This document shows, piece by piece, positions 31,311 through 39,832 of a stretch of 64,000 nt of DNA. The stretch's first letter is position 1, and each line of letters opens with the position of its first letter. A program made the position numbers and the translations under genes. Source of the DNA: Pseudomonas abyssi (GTDB taxonomy: Bacteria; Pseudomonadota; Gammaproteobacteria; Pseudomonadales; Pseudomonadaceae); assembly GCF_002307495.1 (NCBI RefSeq), contig NZ_NTMR01000003.1, positions 372,001 through 436,000 on the forward strand, written 5' to 3'. The notes beneath the pieces were generated by a model. The model did no database searches. It worked only from the letters and a program-made list of their open reading frames with translations, and was not told where the DNA came from.

Positions 31311-32402
31311 CTAGCTCACCTGCAGGCTGCGCATGAAGCCGGAGTCGAGATGGTCCTTGAGTCGTCGTGCTGCTCGACTGCGCAGCGCGAGGGGGCCGTA
31401 GCAGGCCAGCGCCTGGGCATCGGCGGTGGCCAGCAGAGCGAGCGCCCGGGGCTGTGGCTGGAAGTGATGGAGCGCCGGGCTGCCGGTCAACAGGGCGCGC
31501 AGGTTATGCCCCAGTACTGCGCCCTGGCGTACGGCGTAGACACCTGAGTGTGGACAGCCGGCGAGTGTCGCGCAGTCGCCGCTGGCCAGGATGTGCGGAT
31601 GAGACTGGCTTTGCAGGGTGTCCGTGATACGGATAAAACCGGCCCCATCGGTTGCCAGGGCGCTGGCCTCTTGCCAAGGTGCCGCCGCCGTGCCGGTCGC
31701 CAGAACCACTGCGTCGGTGCGCACCGCGCGACCGTCGCCGGTAAGCAGGGAGCCTCCTTGGATCCGATTGATCTCATGCTGCTCATACAAGGGGATGCCC
31801 CGTTTGGTCAGCAGGGTTCTGGTGATGCGTGCTGCGCGGTGCGGCTGGGCGCCGAGTAACTGTCCTGCGCAGATCAGCGTGAGCTGGCAGCTGGGCAGGG
31901 CTCGCTGCAACGCCAGCACCAGCTCCACGGCAGCCGGGCCGCCGCCCAGCACGGCGATGCGTGCCGGCGTGGCGGCGTGACGCCATTGCCGCCAGCGGCG
32001 GTATAGCGTCCCGAAAGGCTTCGCGCCGATCAGCTCTACGCTGCCGTCGCTGTTTGCAGGGGCTGGATTGCCGGCGCCGCAATCCAAGGAAATCACCTGA
32101 CCCGTGAGCTGGGCTCCGCTGGCCAGTTGCAGCGTGCTGCGCTCGGCATCCAGTGTGCTCAGACGATCAAGCTGCAACGAGATACCGGCGGCCCGGCACA
32201 GCGGTGCCAGCGCGGCGCGGCATTGCTCGGCCTGCCAGCGGCCGGCCAGCAGCCCGGGCATCATGCCTGAGTACCAGGCGTCAGGCTCCGGCGTGACCAG
32301 CAGACTGCCGGCGGGGGCGCGGTAGCCCTGCTTTATCCAGTCGCGCAAGGTGACCAGATGCGCATGGCCGGCACCGACCATAATCAGTGGCGCGGCCATC
32401 AT
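31311..32402 (-). CDS. Pyridine nucleotide-disulfide oxidoreductase-like flavoprotein (SelD-associated type)
   Basis: 363 residues resembling NADH dehydrogenase II-like flavoproteins. The N-terminal FAD motif is IMVGAGHAHLVTLRDW, a second dinucleotide motif is IAVLGGGPAAVELVLAL, and the FAD-closing motif is HILASGDCATL. The N-terminal pattern is that of the family often fused or adjacent to SelD, but no selD is in the window. The electron acceptor and role are unknown. MM at the start leaves a one-codon ambiguity. A 156-bp gap separates it from the divergent MFS gene; I see no certain promoter there. Confidence 0.8.
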   Translation of the reverse strand: MMAAPLIMVGAGHAHLVTLRDWIKQGYRAPAGSLLVTPEPDAWYSGMMPGLLAGRWQAEQCRAALAPLCRAAGISLQLDRLSTLDAERSTLQLASGAQLTGQVISLDCGAGNPAPANSDGSVELIGAKPFGTLYRRWRQWRHAATPARIAVLGGGPAAVELVLALQRALPSCQLTLICAGQLLGAQPHRAARITRTLLTKRGIPLYEQHEINRIQGGSLLTGDGRAVRTDAVVLATGTAAAPWQEASALATDGAGFIRITDTLQSQSHPHILASGDCATLAGCPHSGVYAVRQGAVLGHNLRALLTGSPALHHFQPQPRALALLATADAQALACYGPLALRSRAARRLKDHLDSGFMRSLQVS

Positions 32403-32571
32403 TCAGGCCTTCTGGCTGGCGGGTTGTGGAAAGAGGTTGAGCGGTTCATAGCCCTCGGTGATAGGTACGCATTGAAGTGACTGATCAGTTTATTTCGAAA
32501 TCGACTTTCGCTGTGCGAACCTGATAGTCTCAAACAGCTGATAATTTTAACTACAAAAAATGGAGCATAGC

Positions 32572-33906
32572 GTGGACGAGAATAATAGCTATCCGTCGCC
32601 CAAGCGGGCTTGGCTGACTGTCGGTATTCTGCTGATTGCCTATGTTCTGTCTTTTGTCGACAGACAGATTCTGAACCTGCTGGTGGAGCCGATTCGCCGC
32701 GACCTGCAGATCAGTGACACCGAGATGAGCCTGTTGATGGGGTTGTCGTTCGCGATCTTTTACACCGTCGCCGGGATTCCGCTGGGCCGGATCGCCGACT
32801 CCAAGAGCCGTCGCGGCCTGATTGCCGGGGGCGTTGCGGTATGGAGTCTGATGACCGCTTTCTGCGGCCTGGCGCAGCAGTACTGGCATTTTATTATCGG
32901 CCGCATTGGTGTGGGTGCCGGTGAGGCGGCACTGTCGCCGGCGGCCTATTCATTGATCGCAGACAGCTTTGCACCCAACCGTCGGGCCACCGCGATCAGC
33001 GTGTACGCGATGGGCATTTATCTGGGGGCCGGTGCCGCGTTTCTGCTGGGCGGTATCGTTGTTACCTGGGCAAATGCGCGTGGTGCCATGGTGTTGCCGG
33101 TCTTTGGTGAGGTGCGCCCCTGGCAGTTGATCTTCCTGGTGCTGGGCGCGGCTGGCCTGATGTTCTGCCTGGTGCTGCTGGCGATCAAGGAGCCGACGCG
33201 CAAAGGTATTGGTGCAGGTGTTGCCGTGCCGCTCAAAGATGTCGCGAAATACCTGGTGGGCATCCGCAAGGCGGTGCTGTGTCACAACTTCGGCTTTGCC
33301 TGCCTGTCGTTTGCGTCTTATGGGGCGTCGGCGTGGATTCCGACCTTCTTCATCCGCAACCACGGGCTGACAGCGGGTGAAGTGGGCATTTATTACGGCT
33401 CGCTGGTGATGGTGGCCGGCTCGCTGGGGATCGTATTTGGCGGGCGCCTGGCGGATTATCTGGCGCATCGTGGCTGTCTGGATGCCAACATGCGGGTCGG
33501 CCTGCTGTCGGCTATCCTGACCCTGCTGTGCAACGTGGTGTACCTGGTCGACAACATGCCGCTGCTGTGGACCATCATGTTCTTTAACGTCTTTACCGTG
33601 GCAATGCCCTTTGGCGTTGCTCCGGCGGCCATTCAGGAGATCATGCCCAACGCCATGCGCGGACAGGCATCGGCGATCTACCTGTTCACCATCACCCTGA
33701 TTGGCCTGGGTATCGGCCCGACCGCCGTTGCCCTGTTTACCGACTATGTGTTCCAGGACGACATGGCGGTGCGGTATTCCATATTCATCGTTGCCAGCGT
33801 GATAACCGTGGGCTCTATCATCCTTCTCGCCATGGGCCTCAAACCCTACCGAGAGGCACGGGACACGCTGACACGCTGGGGTGAACAGCAGGGCCAGCCG
33901 GGCTGA
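32572..33906 (+). CDS. MFS transporter, spinster-like
   Basis: About 12 membrane segments, starting AWLTVGILLIAYVLSFVDRQ, with loop 2-3 motif GRIADSKSRRGLI and GRIGVGAGEAALSPAAYS, typical of spinster-type MFS proteins. GGAG at 32562-32565 is well placed for GTG 32572; an upstream in-frame ATG at 32560 lacks a site. It precedes a thiolase and an acyl-CoA dehydrogenase in the same direction, so an organic acid or lipid-like substrate is plausible but not shown. Confidence 0.85.
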   Translation: MDENNSYPSPKRAWLTVGILLIAYVLSFVDRQILNLLVEPIRRDLQISDTEMSLLMGLSFAIFYTVAGIPLGRIADSKSRRGLIAGGVAVWSLMTAFCGLAQQYWHFIIGRIGVGAGEAALSPAAYSLIADSFAPNRRATAISVYAMGIYLGAGAAFLLGGIVVTWANARGAMVLPVFGEVRPWQLIFLVLGAAGLMFCLVLLAIKEPTRKGIGAGVAVPLKDVAKYLVGIRKAVLCHNFGFACLSFASYGASAWIPTFFIRNHGLTAGEVGIYYGSLVMVAGSLGIVFGGRLADYLAHRGCLDANMRVGLLSAILTLLCNVVYLVDNMPLLWTIMFFNVFTVAMPFGVAPAAIQEIMPNAMRGQASAIYLFTITLIGLGIGPTAVALFTDYVFQDDMAVRYSIFIVASVITVGSIILLAMGLKPYREARDTLTRWGEQQGQPG

Positions 33907-33958
33907 GGACAACCTTGGCTGCAGGCTGATGACTTGAATTACAACAGGAGCAAAACAC

Positions 33959-35143
33959 ATGACAGACGCAGTTATCGTATCTACGGCCCGTACCGGCCTG
34001 GGTAAATCCTATCGCGGCGCACTGAACAACACCCACAGTGTTGACATGGCCGGCTTCGTCATCGAAGAAGCGGTCAAGCGCGCAGGTATCGACCCGGCGC
34101 TGGTTGAAGACGTGATCCTCGGCGCAACCTTCCACGAAGGTGCCCAGGGCAAGAACATGGCGCGTCTGGCTGCTATCCGTGGCGGTCTGCCGGTTACCAC
34201 CGCGGGCATGTCGCTGAACCGTTTCTGCAGCTCCGGCCTGCAGTCCATCGCCATCGCTGCTCAGCGCGTTGTTAGCGAAAAGATTCCGGCTATCGTTGCC
34301 GGTGGCGTTGAGTCCATCAGCCTGTGCCAGAACGACAAGATCAACATGTTCCACGGCACCAACGAGTGGATCATGAAGAACAAGCCGGAGCTGTACCTGT
34401 CCATGATCGAAACCGCCGACATCGTAGCCCAGCGCTACAACGTCAGCCGTGAAGCGCAGGACGAGTACTCCCTGCTGAGCCAGCAGCGCGTTGCTGCCGG
34501 TCAGCAGAGCGGCAAGTTCGCCGACGAAATCGTTCCGTTCAAGACCATCATGAAGGTCCAGAACAAGGAAACCGGCGAAGTATCCGATCAGGAAGTGGTG
34601 CTGGATCGCGACGAGTGCAACCGTCCGAGCACCACTCTGGAAGCACTGTCCGCCCTGCAGGCGGTGCGTGGTCCGGGTAACTTCGTGACCGCGGGCAACG
34701 CCAGTCAGCTGTCTGACGGCGCATCCGTTTGCACCGTGATGAACAGCAAGGTGGCCGAGCAGCTGAACGTTGAGCCGATGGGTATCTTCCGTGGCTTTGC
34801 CGTTGCCGGTTGCGAGCCCGACGAAATGGGCATCGGTCCGGTCTTCGCCATCCCGCGTCTGCTGGAGCGTAACGGCCTGAAGATGGACGACATCGGCCTG
34901 TGGGAACTGAACGAAGCCTTTGCTTCCCAGGTTGTCTACTGCCGTGACAAGCTGGGCATCCCGGCCGAGAACCTGAACGTCAACGGCGGCTCCATCGCCA
35001 TCGGCCACCCCTACGGTGTAACCGGTTCCCGTCTGACTGGTCACGCGCTGATCGAAGGCAAGCGCCGCGGCGTCAAGTACGTGGTTGTCACCATGTGCAT
35101 CGGCGGTGGCCAGGGCGCAGCCGGTCTGTTCGAGATCGTCTGA
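33959..35143 (+). CDS. Thiolase (acetyl-CoA C-acyltransferase)
   Basis: Condensing/cleaving thiolase of beta-oxidation type. The nucleophile is C90 in NRFCSSGLQ; the second catalytic pair is H350 in [14 protein letters not shown] and C380 in [13 protein letters not shown]. 394 residues, normal for the family. AGGAG sits nine bases before ATG 33959. No hydratase or hydroxyacyl-CoA dehydrogenase gene stands beside it, so it probably works with enzymes encoded elsewhere. Confidence 0.93.
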   Translation: MTDAVIVSTARTGLGKSYRGALNNTHSVDMAGFVIEEAVKRAGIDPALVEDVILGATFHEGAQGKNMARLAAIRGGLPVTTAGMSLNRFCSSGLQSIAIAAQRVVSEKIPAIVAGGVESISLCQNDKINMFHGTNEWIMKNKPELYLSMIETADIVAQRYNVSREAQDEYSLLSQQRVAAGQQSGKFADEIVPFKTIMKVQNKETGEVSDQEVVLDRDECNRPSTTLEALSALQAVRGPGNFVTAGNASQLSDGASVCTVMNSKVAEQLNVEPMGIFRGFAVAGCEPDEMGIGPVFAIPRLLERNGLKMDDIGLWELNEAFASQVVYCRDKLGIPAENLNVNGGSIAIGHPYGVTGSRLTGHALIEGKRRGVKYVVVTMCIGGGQGAAGLFEIV

Positions 35144-35153
35144 TCCCTGCCGC

Positions 35154-35248
35154 AAGCTGCAAGCCGTAAGCTGCAAGCAAACCCGGGCCATGCTCGGGTT
35201 TCGCTTTTCGGGCTTGGCTTGTTGCTTGAGGCTTGGCGCTTGTAGCTA
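35154..35248. repeat. CAAGC/GCTTG dispersed inverted repeat, copy 2
   Basis: Between the thiolase and acyl-CoA dehydrogenase genes. The left arm reads GCAAGCTGCAAGCCGTAAGC and continues CTGCAAGC; the right arm at 35211-35245 contains GGCTTGTTGCTTGAGGCTTG. A terminator-like hairpin lies between the arms. Confidence 0.65.
35179..35208 (+). terminator. Probable intrinsic terminator of the thiolase gene
   Basis: AAACCCG (35179-35185) pairs with CGGGTTT (35195-35201), followed by CGCTTTT. It sits 36 bases after the thiolase stop. The T-run is interrupted, so efficiency may be partial. Confidence 0.6.
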
Positions 35249-35269
35249 GAAATTCCAGAGGAATTTTCC

Positions 35270-37069
35270 GTGTCCCAAAAAATCATCAATACCGACGATC
35301 TCGCGTTTCTGCTCTATGAAATGCTGGATATCGAGCGTTTTACCCAATTTCCGCGTTACGAAGACCACAGCCGCGATACCTTTGACGCTGCCATCGAGCT
35401 GGCGCTGAAGGTCGCGAGCGAAACCTTCGCACCGCACAACCGCCTGTGCGATGAAGACGAGCCGCGCTTCGAGAACGGCAAGGTCGTGATTCGTCCGGAA
35501 GTCTCCGAGGCGCTGGCCGTGCTGCGTGATACCGGCCTGATGGCTGCCTCGCAGGATTACGAGCGTGGCGGCATGCAGCTGCCGGCAGCCGTTGCCCAGA
35601 CCTGTATCGGCCTGATCAAGGGCGCCAACGTCAGCACCCAGGCCTACGCCGGTCTGACCATCGCCGCCTGCAACCTGATCATGGCCCACGGCACCGACGA
35701 GCAGAAACAGCGTTACGCCGAGCCGATGATGGCCGGCCGCTTCTTCGGCACCATGTGCCTGACCGAGCCGCACGCCGGCTCCTCGCTGGGCGACATCAAG
35801 TCCCGCGCGATTCCGCAGGACGACGGCACCTACCGCATCAGTGGCAACAAGATCTTTATCTCCGCCGGTGACCACGAGCTGAGCGAGAACATCGTGCACC
35901 TGGTGCTGGCCAAGCTGCCCGATGCACCGCCCGGCGCCAAGGGCATCTCGCTGTTTATCGTGCCCAAGTTCCTGGTCAACGACGACGGCAGCCTCGGCGA
36001 GCGCAACGACGTTCAGCTGGCGGGTCTGATTCACAAGATGGGTTACCGCGGCACTACCTCCACCATGCTCAACTTCGGTGAGAAGGGCGGGGCGGTCGGC
36101 TATCTGGTCGGCGAGCCGCACAATGGTCTGGCCGGTATGTTCCACATGATGAACGAGGCGCGCATCGGCGTGGGTCTGGGTTCGGTCATGCTGGGTTACA
36201 CCGGTTACCTGCACGCGCTGGAATACGCCCGCGAGCGTACTCAGGGTCGTGGTCTGGCCGAGCGTGATCCGGCAACCCCGATGATTCCGCTGGTTCAGCA
36301 CGCCGACATTCGTCGCCTGCTGCTGGCGCAGAAAGCCTTCGTTGAGGGTGGTCTGTCGCTGTGCCTGTTCTCCTCGACCCTGGTTGACGAGAAGAAGCAC
36401 GCACCGGATGCGGCCGCGCGCGAAGAAGCTGCTGGTTTGCTCGACCTGCTCACACCGATCGTCAAATCCTGGCCGTCGCAATTCTGCCTGGAAGCCAACA
36501 GCCTGGCGATTCAGGTGCACGGTGGCTACGGCTACACCCGCGAATACCCGGTCGAGCAGTTCTACCGCGACAATCGCCTGAACCCGATCCACGAAGGTAC
36601 CCACGGTATTCAGGGGCAGGATCTGCTGGGCCGCAAGGTGAGTATGGCCGGTGGTCGTTTCTACCAAAGCCTGCTGACCCGCATCCGCGCCACGCTGGCC
36701 GAGTGCGCCAACGTCGCCGAGCTGAAAGCCAACGCCGAGCTGCTGAGCACCGCGCTCAACACCGTCGAAGGCATCACCGATGCGCTGCAGGCGATGAAGA
36801 AGAGCGACCCGGATCGCGCCCTCGCCAACGCCTACCTGTACATGGAGTGCTTCGGTCATCTGGTTGTCGGCTGGCTCTGGCTGCGCCAGGCCCAGGCTGC
36901 CCTGCGTGGCCTGCAGAACGGCGGCGAGCGCCCGGCGAGCTTCTACCAGGGCAAGCTCAACGCCTGCGACTACTTCCTGCGCTACGAACTGCCCAAGCCG
37001 CTGGCGCTGGCAGAGGTGCTGCGCAGTGCTGATCGCACCACGCTGGACATGCCGCTGGATTGTTTCTGA
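35270..37069 (+). CDS. Acyl-CoA dehydrogenase, long form (about 600 residues)
   Basis: FAD enzyme oxidising acyl-CoA to enoyl-CoA. The central fold has MCLTEPHAGSSLGDIKSRA and GNKIFISAGDH; the catalytic glutamate region is LNPIHEGTHGIQGQDLLGRKV, in part LNPIHEGTHGIQ. A C-terminal extension of about 130 residues matches the long acyl-CoA dehydrogenase subfamily. GTG 35270 is preceded by GAGGAA. Together with the upstream thiolase it suggests fatty-acid or related acyl-CoA breakdown; chain length is unknown. Confidence 0.92.
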   Translation: MSQKIINTDDLAFLLYEMLDIERFTQFPRYEDHSRDTFDAAIELALKVASETFAPHNRLCDEDEPRFENGKVVIRPEVSEALAVLRDTGLMAASQDYERGGMQLPAAVAQTCIGLIKGANVSTQAYAGLTIAACNLIMAHGTDEQKQRYAEPMMAGRFFGTMCLTEPHAGSSLGDIKSRAIPQDDGTYRISGNKIFISAGDHELSENIVHLVLAKLPDAPPGAKGISLFIVPKFLVNDDGSLGERNDVQLAGLIHKMGYRGTTSTMLNFGEKGGAVGYLVGEPHNGLAGMFHMMNEARIGVGLGSVMLGYTGYLHALEYARERTQGRGLAERDPATPMIPLVQHADIRRLLLAQKAFVEGGLSLCLFSSTLVDEKKHAPDAAAREEAAGLLDLLTPIVKSWPSQFCLEANSLAIQVHGGYGYTREYPVEQFYRDNRLNPIHEGTHGIQGQDLLGRKVSMAGGRFYQSLLTRIRATLAECANVAELKANAELLSTALNTVEGITDALQAMKKSDPDRALANAYLYMECFGHLVVGWLWLRQAQAALRGLQNGGERPASFYQGKLNACDYFLRYELPKPLALAEVLRSADRTTLDMPLDCF

Positions 37070-37090
37070 TCCCGCAGGTGTGACGAAAAG

Positions 37091-37114
37091 CCGGGCCTGG
37101 TGCCCGGTTTTTTT
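37091..37114 (+). terminator. Intrinsic terminator after the acyl-CoA dehydrogenase gene
   Basis: CCGGGC (37091-37096), loop CTGGT, GCCCGG (37102-37107) and seven T residues. A textbook hairpin and T-run, 21 bases after the stop. Confidence 0.88.
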
Positions 37115-37144
37115 GTGGGCGCAGGAGCACCTTTCCAGTTTAAG

Positions 37145-37196
37145 TCAGCATTAAAGTGCTGATTTTAGTGGTTTTACGCATTTTATAAGACTTATA
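37145..37196. promoter_or_regulatory. Two palindromes in the AT-rich region upstream of the HipA-like gene
   Basis: TCAGCA (37145-37150) and TGCTGA (37157-37162) form an inverted repeat with a six-base spacer, and TATAAG-A-CTTATA (37184-37196) is a perfect 13-bp palindrome that would overlap a promoter. The stretch 37115-37258 is markedly AT-rich. Binding by the HipB-like protein is an inference. Confidence 0.5.
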
Positions 37197-37258
37197 TTGC
37201 TGGTTTTCTGGTTATGGCATAGTCTTTCAGCATCTTATTTCCGATTGTGGTTGCCGTA

Positions 37259-38575
37259 ATGTACCCAGCCCTGACGATACAAACCCATGCCAACGGCCAA
37301 TGGCACGATGCCTTGGAATTGAGCCTGTCTAATCCGGGTTCTGTTGCGGATGCACGCATGACCGCCTCCTACAAAACTACCTATTTGGGAGAATTTGTTG
37401 AGACGATCGATAGCATCTTTGAATATGCCGTTAGCGTTAACTTGCCTGTCAGCTGGAGTCCGGTGGACAGCAAAGGCTTCCCTGCGTTTGTTTACGACAT
37501 CATTCCGGCTGGCCACGCTAGAAGGTCTTTGCTCAAGCGTTTTCATGATGAAAAGCCCGACGGCGTCGATACTGATTGGTTTCTACTTGGTCGGTGTACG
37601 CCCTCGGCTATCGGAAACCTGAGGGTAAAGGAGTCTGCTGAGGCATTGGAGGATACGGGCGCTGAGGCCTTTGCTCGTCAGCATATTGTTGAGCGTACCA
37701 ACGACTTTCTCGAGTATGCCTACGAAGCGGGCGCAGCGTTGGGCGGGGCGACCGGAGCGCAGGGTGAAGCGCCCAAGTTATTGCTGGCAGAGAGCCGTGA
37801 CGGCCAGTTTTACGCCGACGCGATGCTGGATGACAGACTCGTGCAGGCACATTGGCTGGTCAAGTTTGCGCGCAACAATGTGACAGAGAACGACAAGAAT
37901 ATTCTTCGCGCCGAATACCATTACTACAAAGCCCTAGCAGATCTGGGTTTGAACACCGTCCCTACGGCCGGTCTTAGCTTGGAAGAGGCGGACAAGCCGA
38001 GCCTCTGGATGCCGCGTTTTGACCGCGTTGTGCAGGGTGAGGGCGTAGAGCGCATCGCGGTGGAATCGGTCTACTCGTTGTTGGGCAACACCGAACCGGG
38101 TTCCAGACTAAAGCACGAGGCTGTGCTGGCGCGGCTGATTGAGCTTTGGTGTATCAGTGGGCAAGAGGCTGAGGTGCCGGATCTGATCTTTGAGTACATC
38201 CGCCGTGACTTGCTTAACCGGATATTGGGCAACAGCGACAACCACGGTCGCAATATCGCGGTATTTCGTCACAGCGAAAGATTTGAGCTGGCTCCCATCT
38301 ATGACCTGGCGCCAATGATCCTGGACGCAGAGGGCGTAACCCGGGCGACAAAATGGGAGGCCGAAAGCAAAGGCGCTCCTGACTGGCGTAAAAGCTGCGC
38401 CTGCTTCCAGCAATGGTATGCCCCCGAGGACCTTTATCAGCGTGTACGTGACGCAGCTAAGGAGTTCAAAGCGCTACCTGACTTACTCGTAAACATGCCG
38501 CTGGATATCCGCCAGAACGCAGCGTTGCCAGTGAATGATCTGGACAAGCATCTGCGGCAATGGGAGCTGATATGA
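37259..38575 (+). CDS. HipA-family serine/threonine kinase (toxin-like)
   Basis: 438 residues. An N-terminal HipA lobe is followed by a kinase core with putative ATP-lysine K202 in HWLVKFARN, catalytic loop GNSDNHGRN at about 324-332, and metal-binding YDLAP at about 348-352 (DFG equivalent). In HipBA modules such kinases phosphorylate a translation component and are held by HipB. The start is ATG 37259 or GTG 37247; neither has a strong ribosome site. Codon use looks less GC-biased than the neighbours, which fits acquired DNA. The 3' end overlaps the HipB-like gene by four bases. Confidence 0.85.
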   Translation: MYPALTIQTHANGQWHDALELSLSNPGSVADARMTASYKTTYLGEFVETIDSIFEYAVSVNLPVSWSPVDSKGFPAFVYDIIPAGHARRSLLKRFHDEKPDGVDTDWFLLGRCTPSAIGNLRVKESAEALEDTGAEAFARQHIVERTNDFLEYAYEAGAALGGATGAQGEAPKLLLAESRDGQFYADAMLDDRLVQAHWLVKFARNNVTENDKNILRAEYHYYKALADLGLNTVPTAGLSLEEADKPSLWMPRFDRVVQGEGVERIAVESVYSLLGNTEPGSRLKHEAVLARLIELWCISGQEAEVPDLIFEYIRRDLLNRILGNSDNHGRNIAVFRHSERFELAPIYDLAPMILDAEGVTRATKWEAESKGAPDWRKSCACFQQWYAPEDLYQRVRDAAKEFKALPDLLVNMPLDIRQNAALPVNDLDKHLRQWELI

Positions 38576-38997
38576 ATACCTCGACGGGAGAGCAGCGCAA
38601 GCAACTGATTGAAGAAATCATGCAGCAGCACGCTGATGGCGTCATTACCCTTGGGGTAGCGATCCGCAGGCTGCGCCTGGAGATTACAGGTTTTGATCAG
38701 GAAACTTTCGCCAAGATGTGCGGCATGTCTACTCGAGCCTTGTACCAGTTGGAAACAGATAAGGGTAATCCGACCCTCGGCACCCTAGACTCTGTCCTGC
38801 GCAAATTTGGTCTGCGTTTGGGCCTGATGAAAGCGGCAGCGCCCGGACAGACCAGCATGGCATTGATGCGGCAACCGCATCTGGCAGAGCCACCCCCCAA
38901 CCACAAAGCAAGCGACAAAGCTTCTGGGGTTGTCACCCGGGGTAGCAAACCCAATCGAGCGACGCGCGGCAAGCCATCAACAGGCAGGGGGCGGTAG
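38572..38997 (+). CDS. HipB-like XRE-family DNA-binding protein
   Basis: 141 residues with a helix-turn-helix (TFAKMCGMSTRALYQLE, then GNPTLGTLDSVLRKFGLRL) and a basic, probably disordered C-terminal tail. ATG 38572 overlaps the kinase stop (ATGA), and GGGAG six bases upstream supports this start over ATG 38560. Expected to be the antitoxin and autorepressor. The order kinase first, regulator second is reversed from E. coli hipBA. The 95-base gap to the next gene shows nothing. Confidence 0.82.
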   Translation: MNTSTGEQRKQLIEEIMQQHADGVITLGVAIRRLRLEITGFDQETFAKMCGMSTRALYQLETDKGNPTLGTLDSVLRKFGLRLGLMKAAAPGQTSMALMRQPHLAEPPPNHKASDKASGVVTRGSKPNRATRGKPSTGRGR

Positions 38998-39092
38998 GGC
39001 AGAGCAAGCAGCAGGCCTGTCCACGCCAGTTGTGCATGCATGTTTGTTGCCAGGCACTGACTAGGCTGCTGCTGCCGGGTTATTCTTGCGCG

Positions 39093-39692
39093 ATGTACAG
39101 CCTTGCCCATGCCGTCACCAGTTCGCTGGAAATCCGCAAAAGCCGTTTCCTTGCCTGCGTTGAGCCCATCGCCGACCGTGCTGCAGCGCAGGCGCGGGTA
39201 GATGCCCTGCGTGCCGAACACCCCGGCTGCGCGCATGTGTGCTGGGCGCTATTGGCGGGTGGTCATAGCGCCGCAGTGGACGACGGCGAGCCGTCAGGAA
39301 CGGCCGGGCGCCCCATGCTGGACGTATTGCGCCATCAGCAGCTCGACGGCGTGCTGGCAACGGTGGTGCGCTACTTCGGCGGCGTAAAGCTTGGCGCCGG
39401 CGGGCTGGTGCGCGCCTACACCGATGCTGTCGCCCAGGCGCTGCTGCAAGCCGAGAAGATTGAACACATCCCCAGCCAGACGCTGAACTGCGAACTGGCC
39501 TACGCCCACGAAGGCGTCGCCCGTAAGCTGATCGCCGAGATGGGAGGCGAGTTATTGGCGGTTACGCATGGTCAAACTGTGAAACTGGAGGTACGCCTGC
39601 CCTTGACTGCCGTCGAGAGTTTGCAGGAACAGCTGTTATCTATCACCCGAGGCGAGTTGGATTGGGCGGTAGTTGCTCCATCTGGTGGTTGA
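39093..39692 (+). CDS. yigZ: YigZ/IMPACT family protein
   Basis: 199 residues with the UPF0029/IMPACT fold: HPGCAHVCWALLAG, DDGEPSGTAGRPML and VVRYFGGVKLGAGGLVRAY are the conserved family blocks, followed by the small C-terminal domain. Function in bacteria is not settled (regulation of translation is suspected). ATG 39093 matches family N-termini; upstream in-frame codons do not. Confidence 0.9.
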   Translation: MYSLAHAVTSSLEIRKSRFLACVEPIADRAAAQARVDALRAEHPGCAHVCWALLAGGHSAAVDDGEPSGTAGRPMLDVLRHQQLDGVLATVVRYFGGVKLGAGGLVRAYTDAVAQALLQAEKIEHIPSQTLNCELAYAHEGVARKLIAEMGGELLAVTHGQTVKLEVRLPLTAVESLQEQLLSITRGELDWAVVAPSGG

Positions 39693-39797
39693 TCCATCAT
39701 CAGAAAGATTATGTCGTTCAGGCCGACTGGGAGTGCGTAGCCTTTGCGGCTAAGGCTATCGTTAATCAGGCCTGACCCGGTGCGTAGAGTGTGTGAG

Positions 39798-39823
39798 GGG
39801 GCTGTGTGTGTCAGCCCCGTTTT
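39798..39823 (+). terminator. Probable terminator between convergent yigZ and nitH
   Basis: GGGGCTG (39798-39804) pairs with CAGCCCC (39812-39818), followed by GTTTT on the plus strand. It lies about 100 bases after yigZ and just beyond the nitH stop, so it may serve both directions, although the minus-strand T-run is missing. Confidence 0.6.
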
Positions 39824-39832
39824 CGGTCTGAA

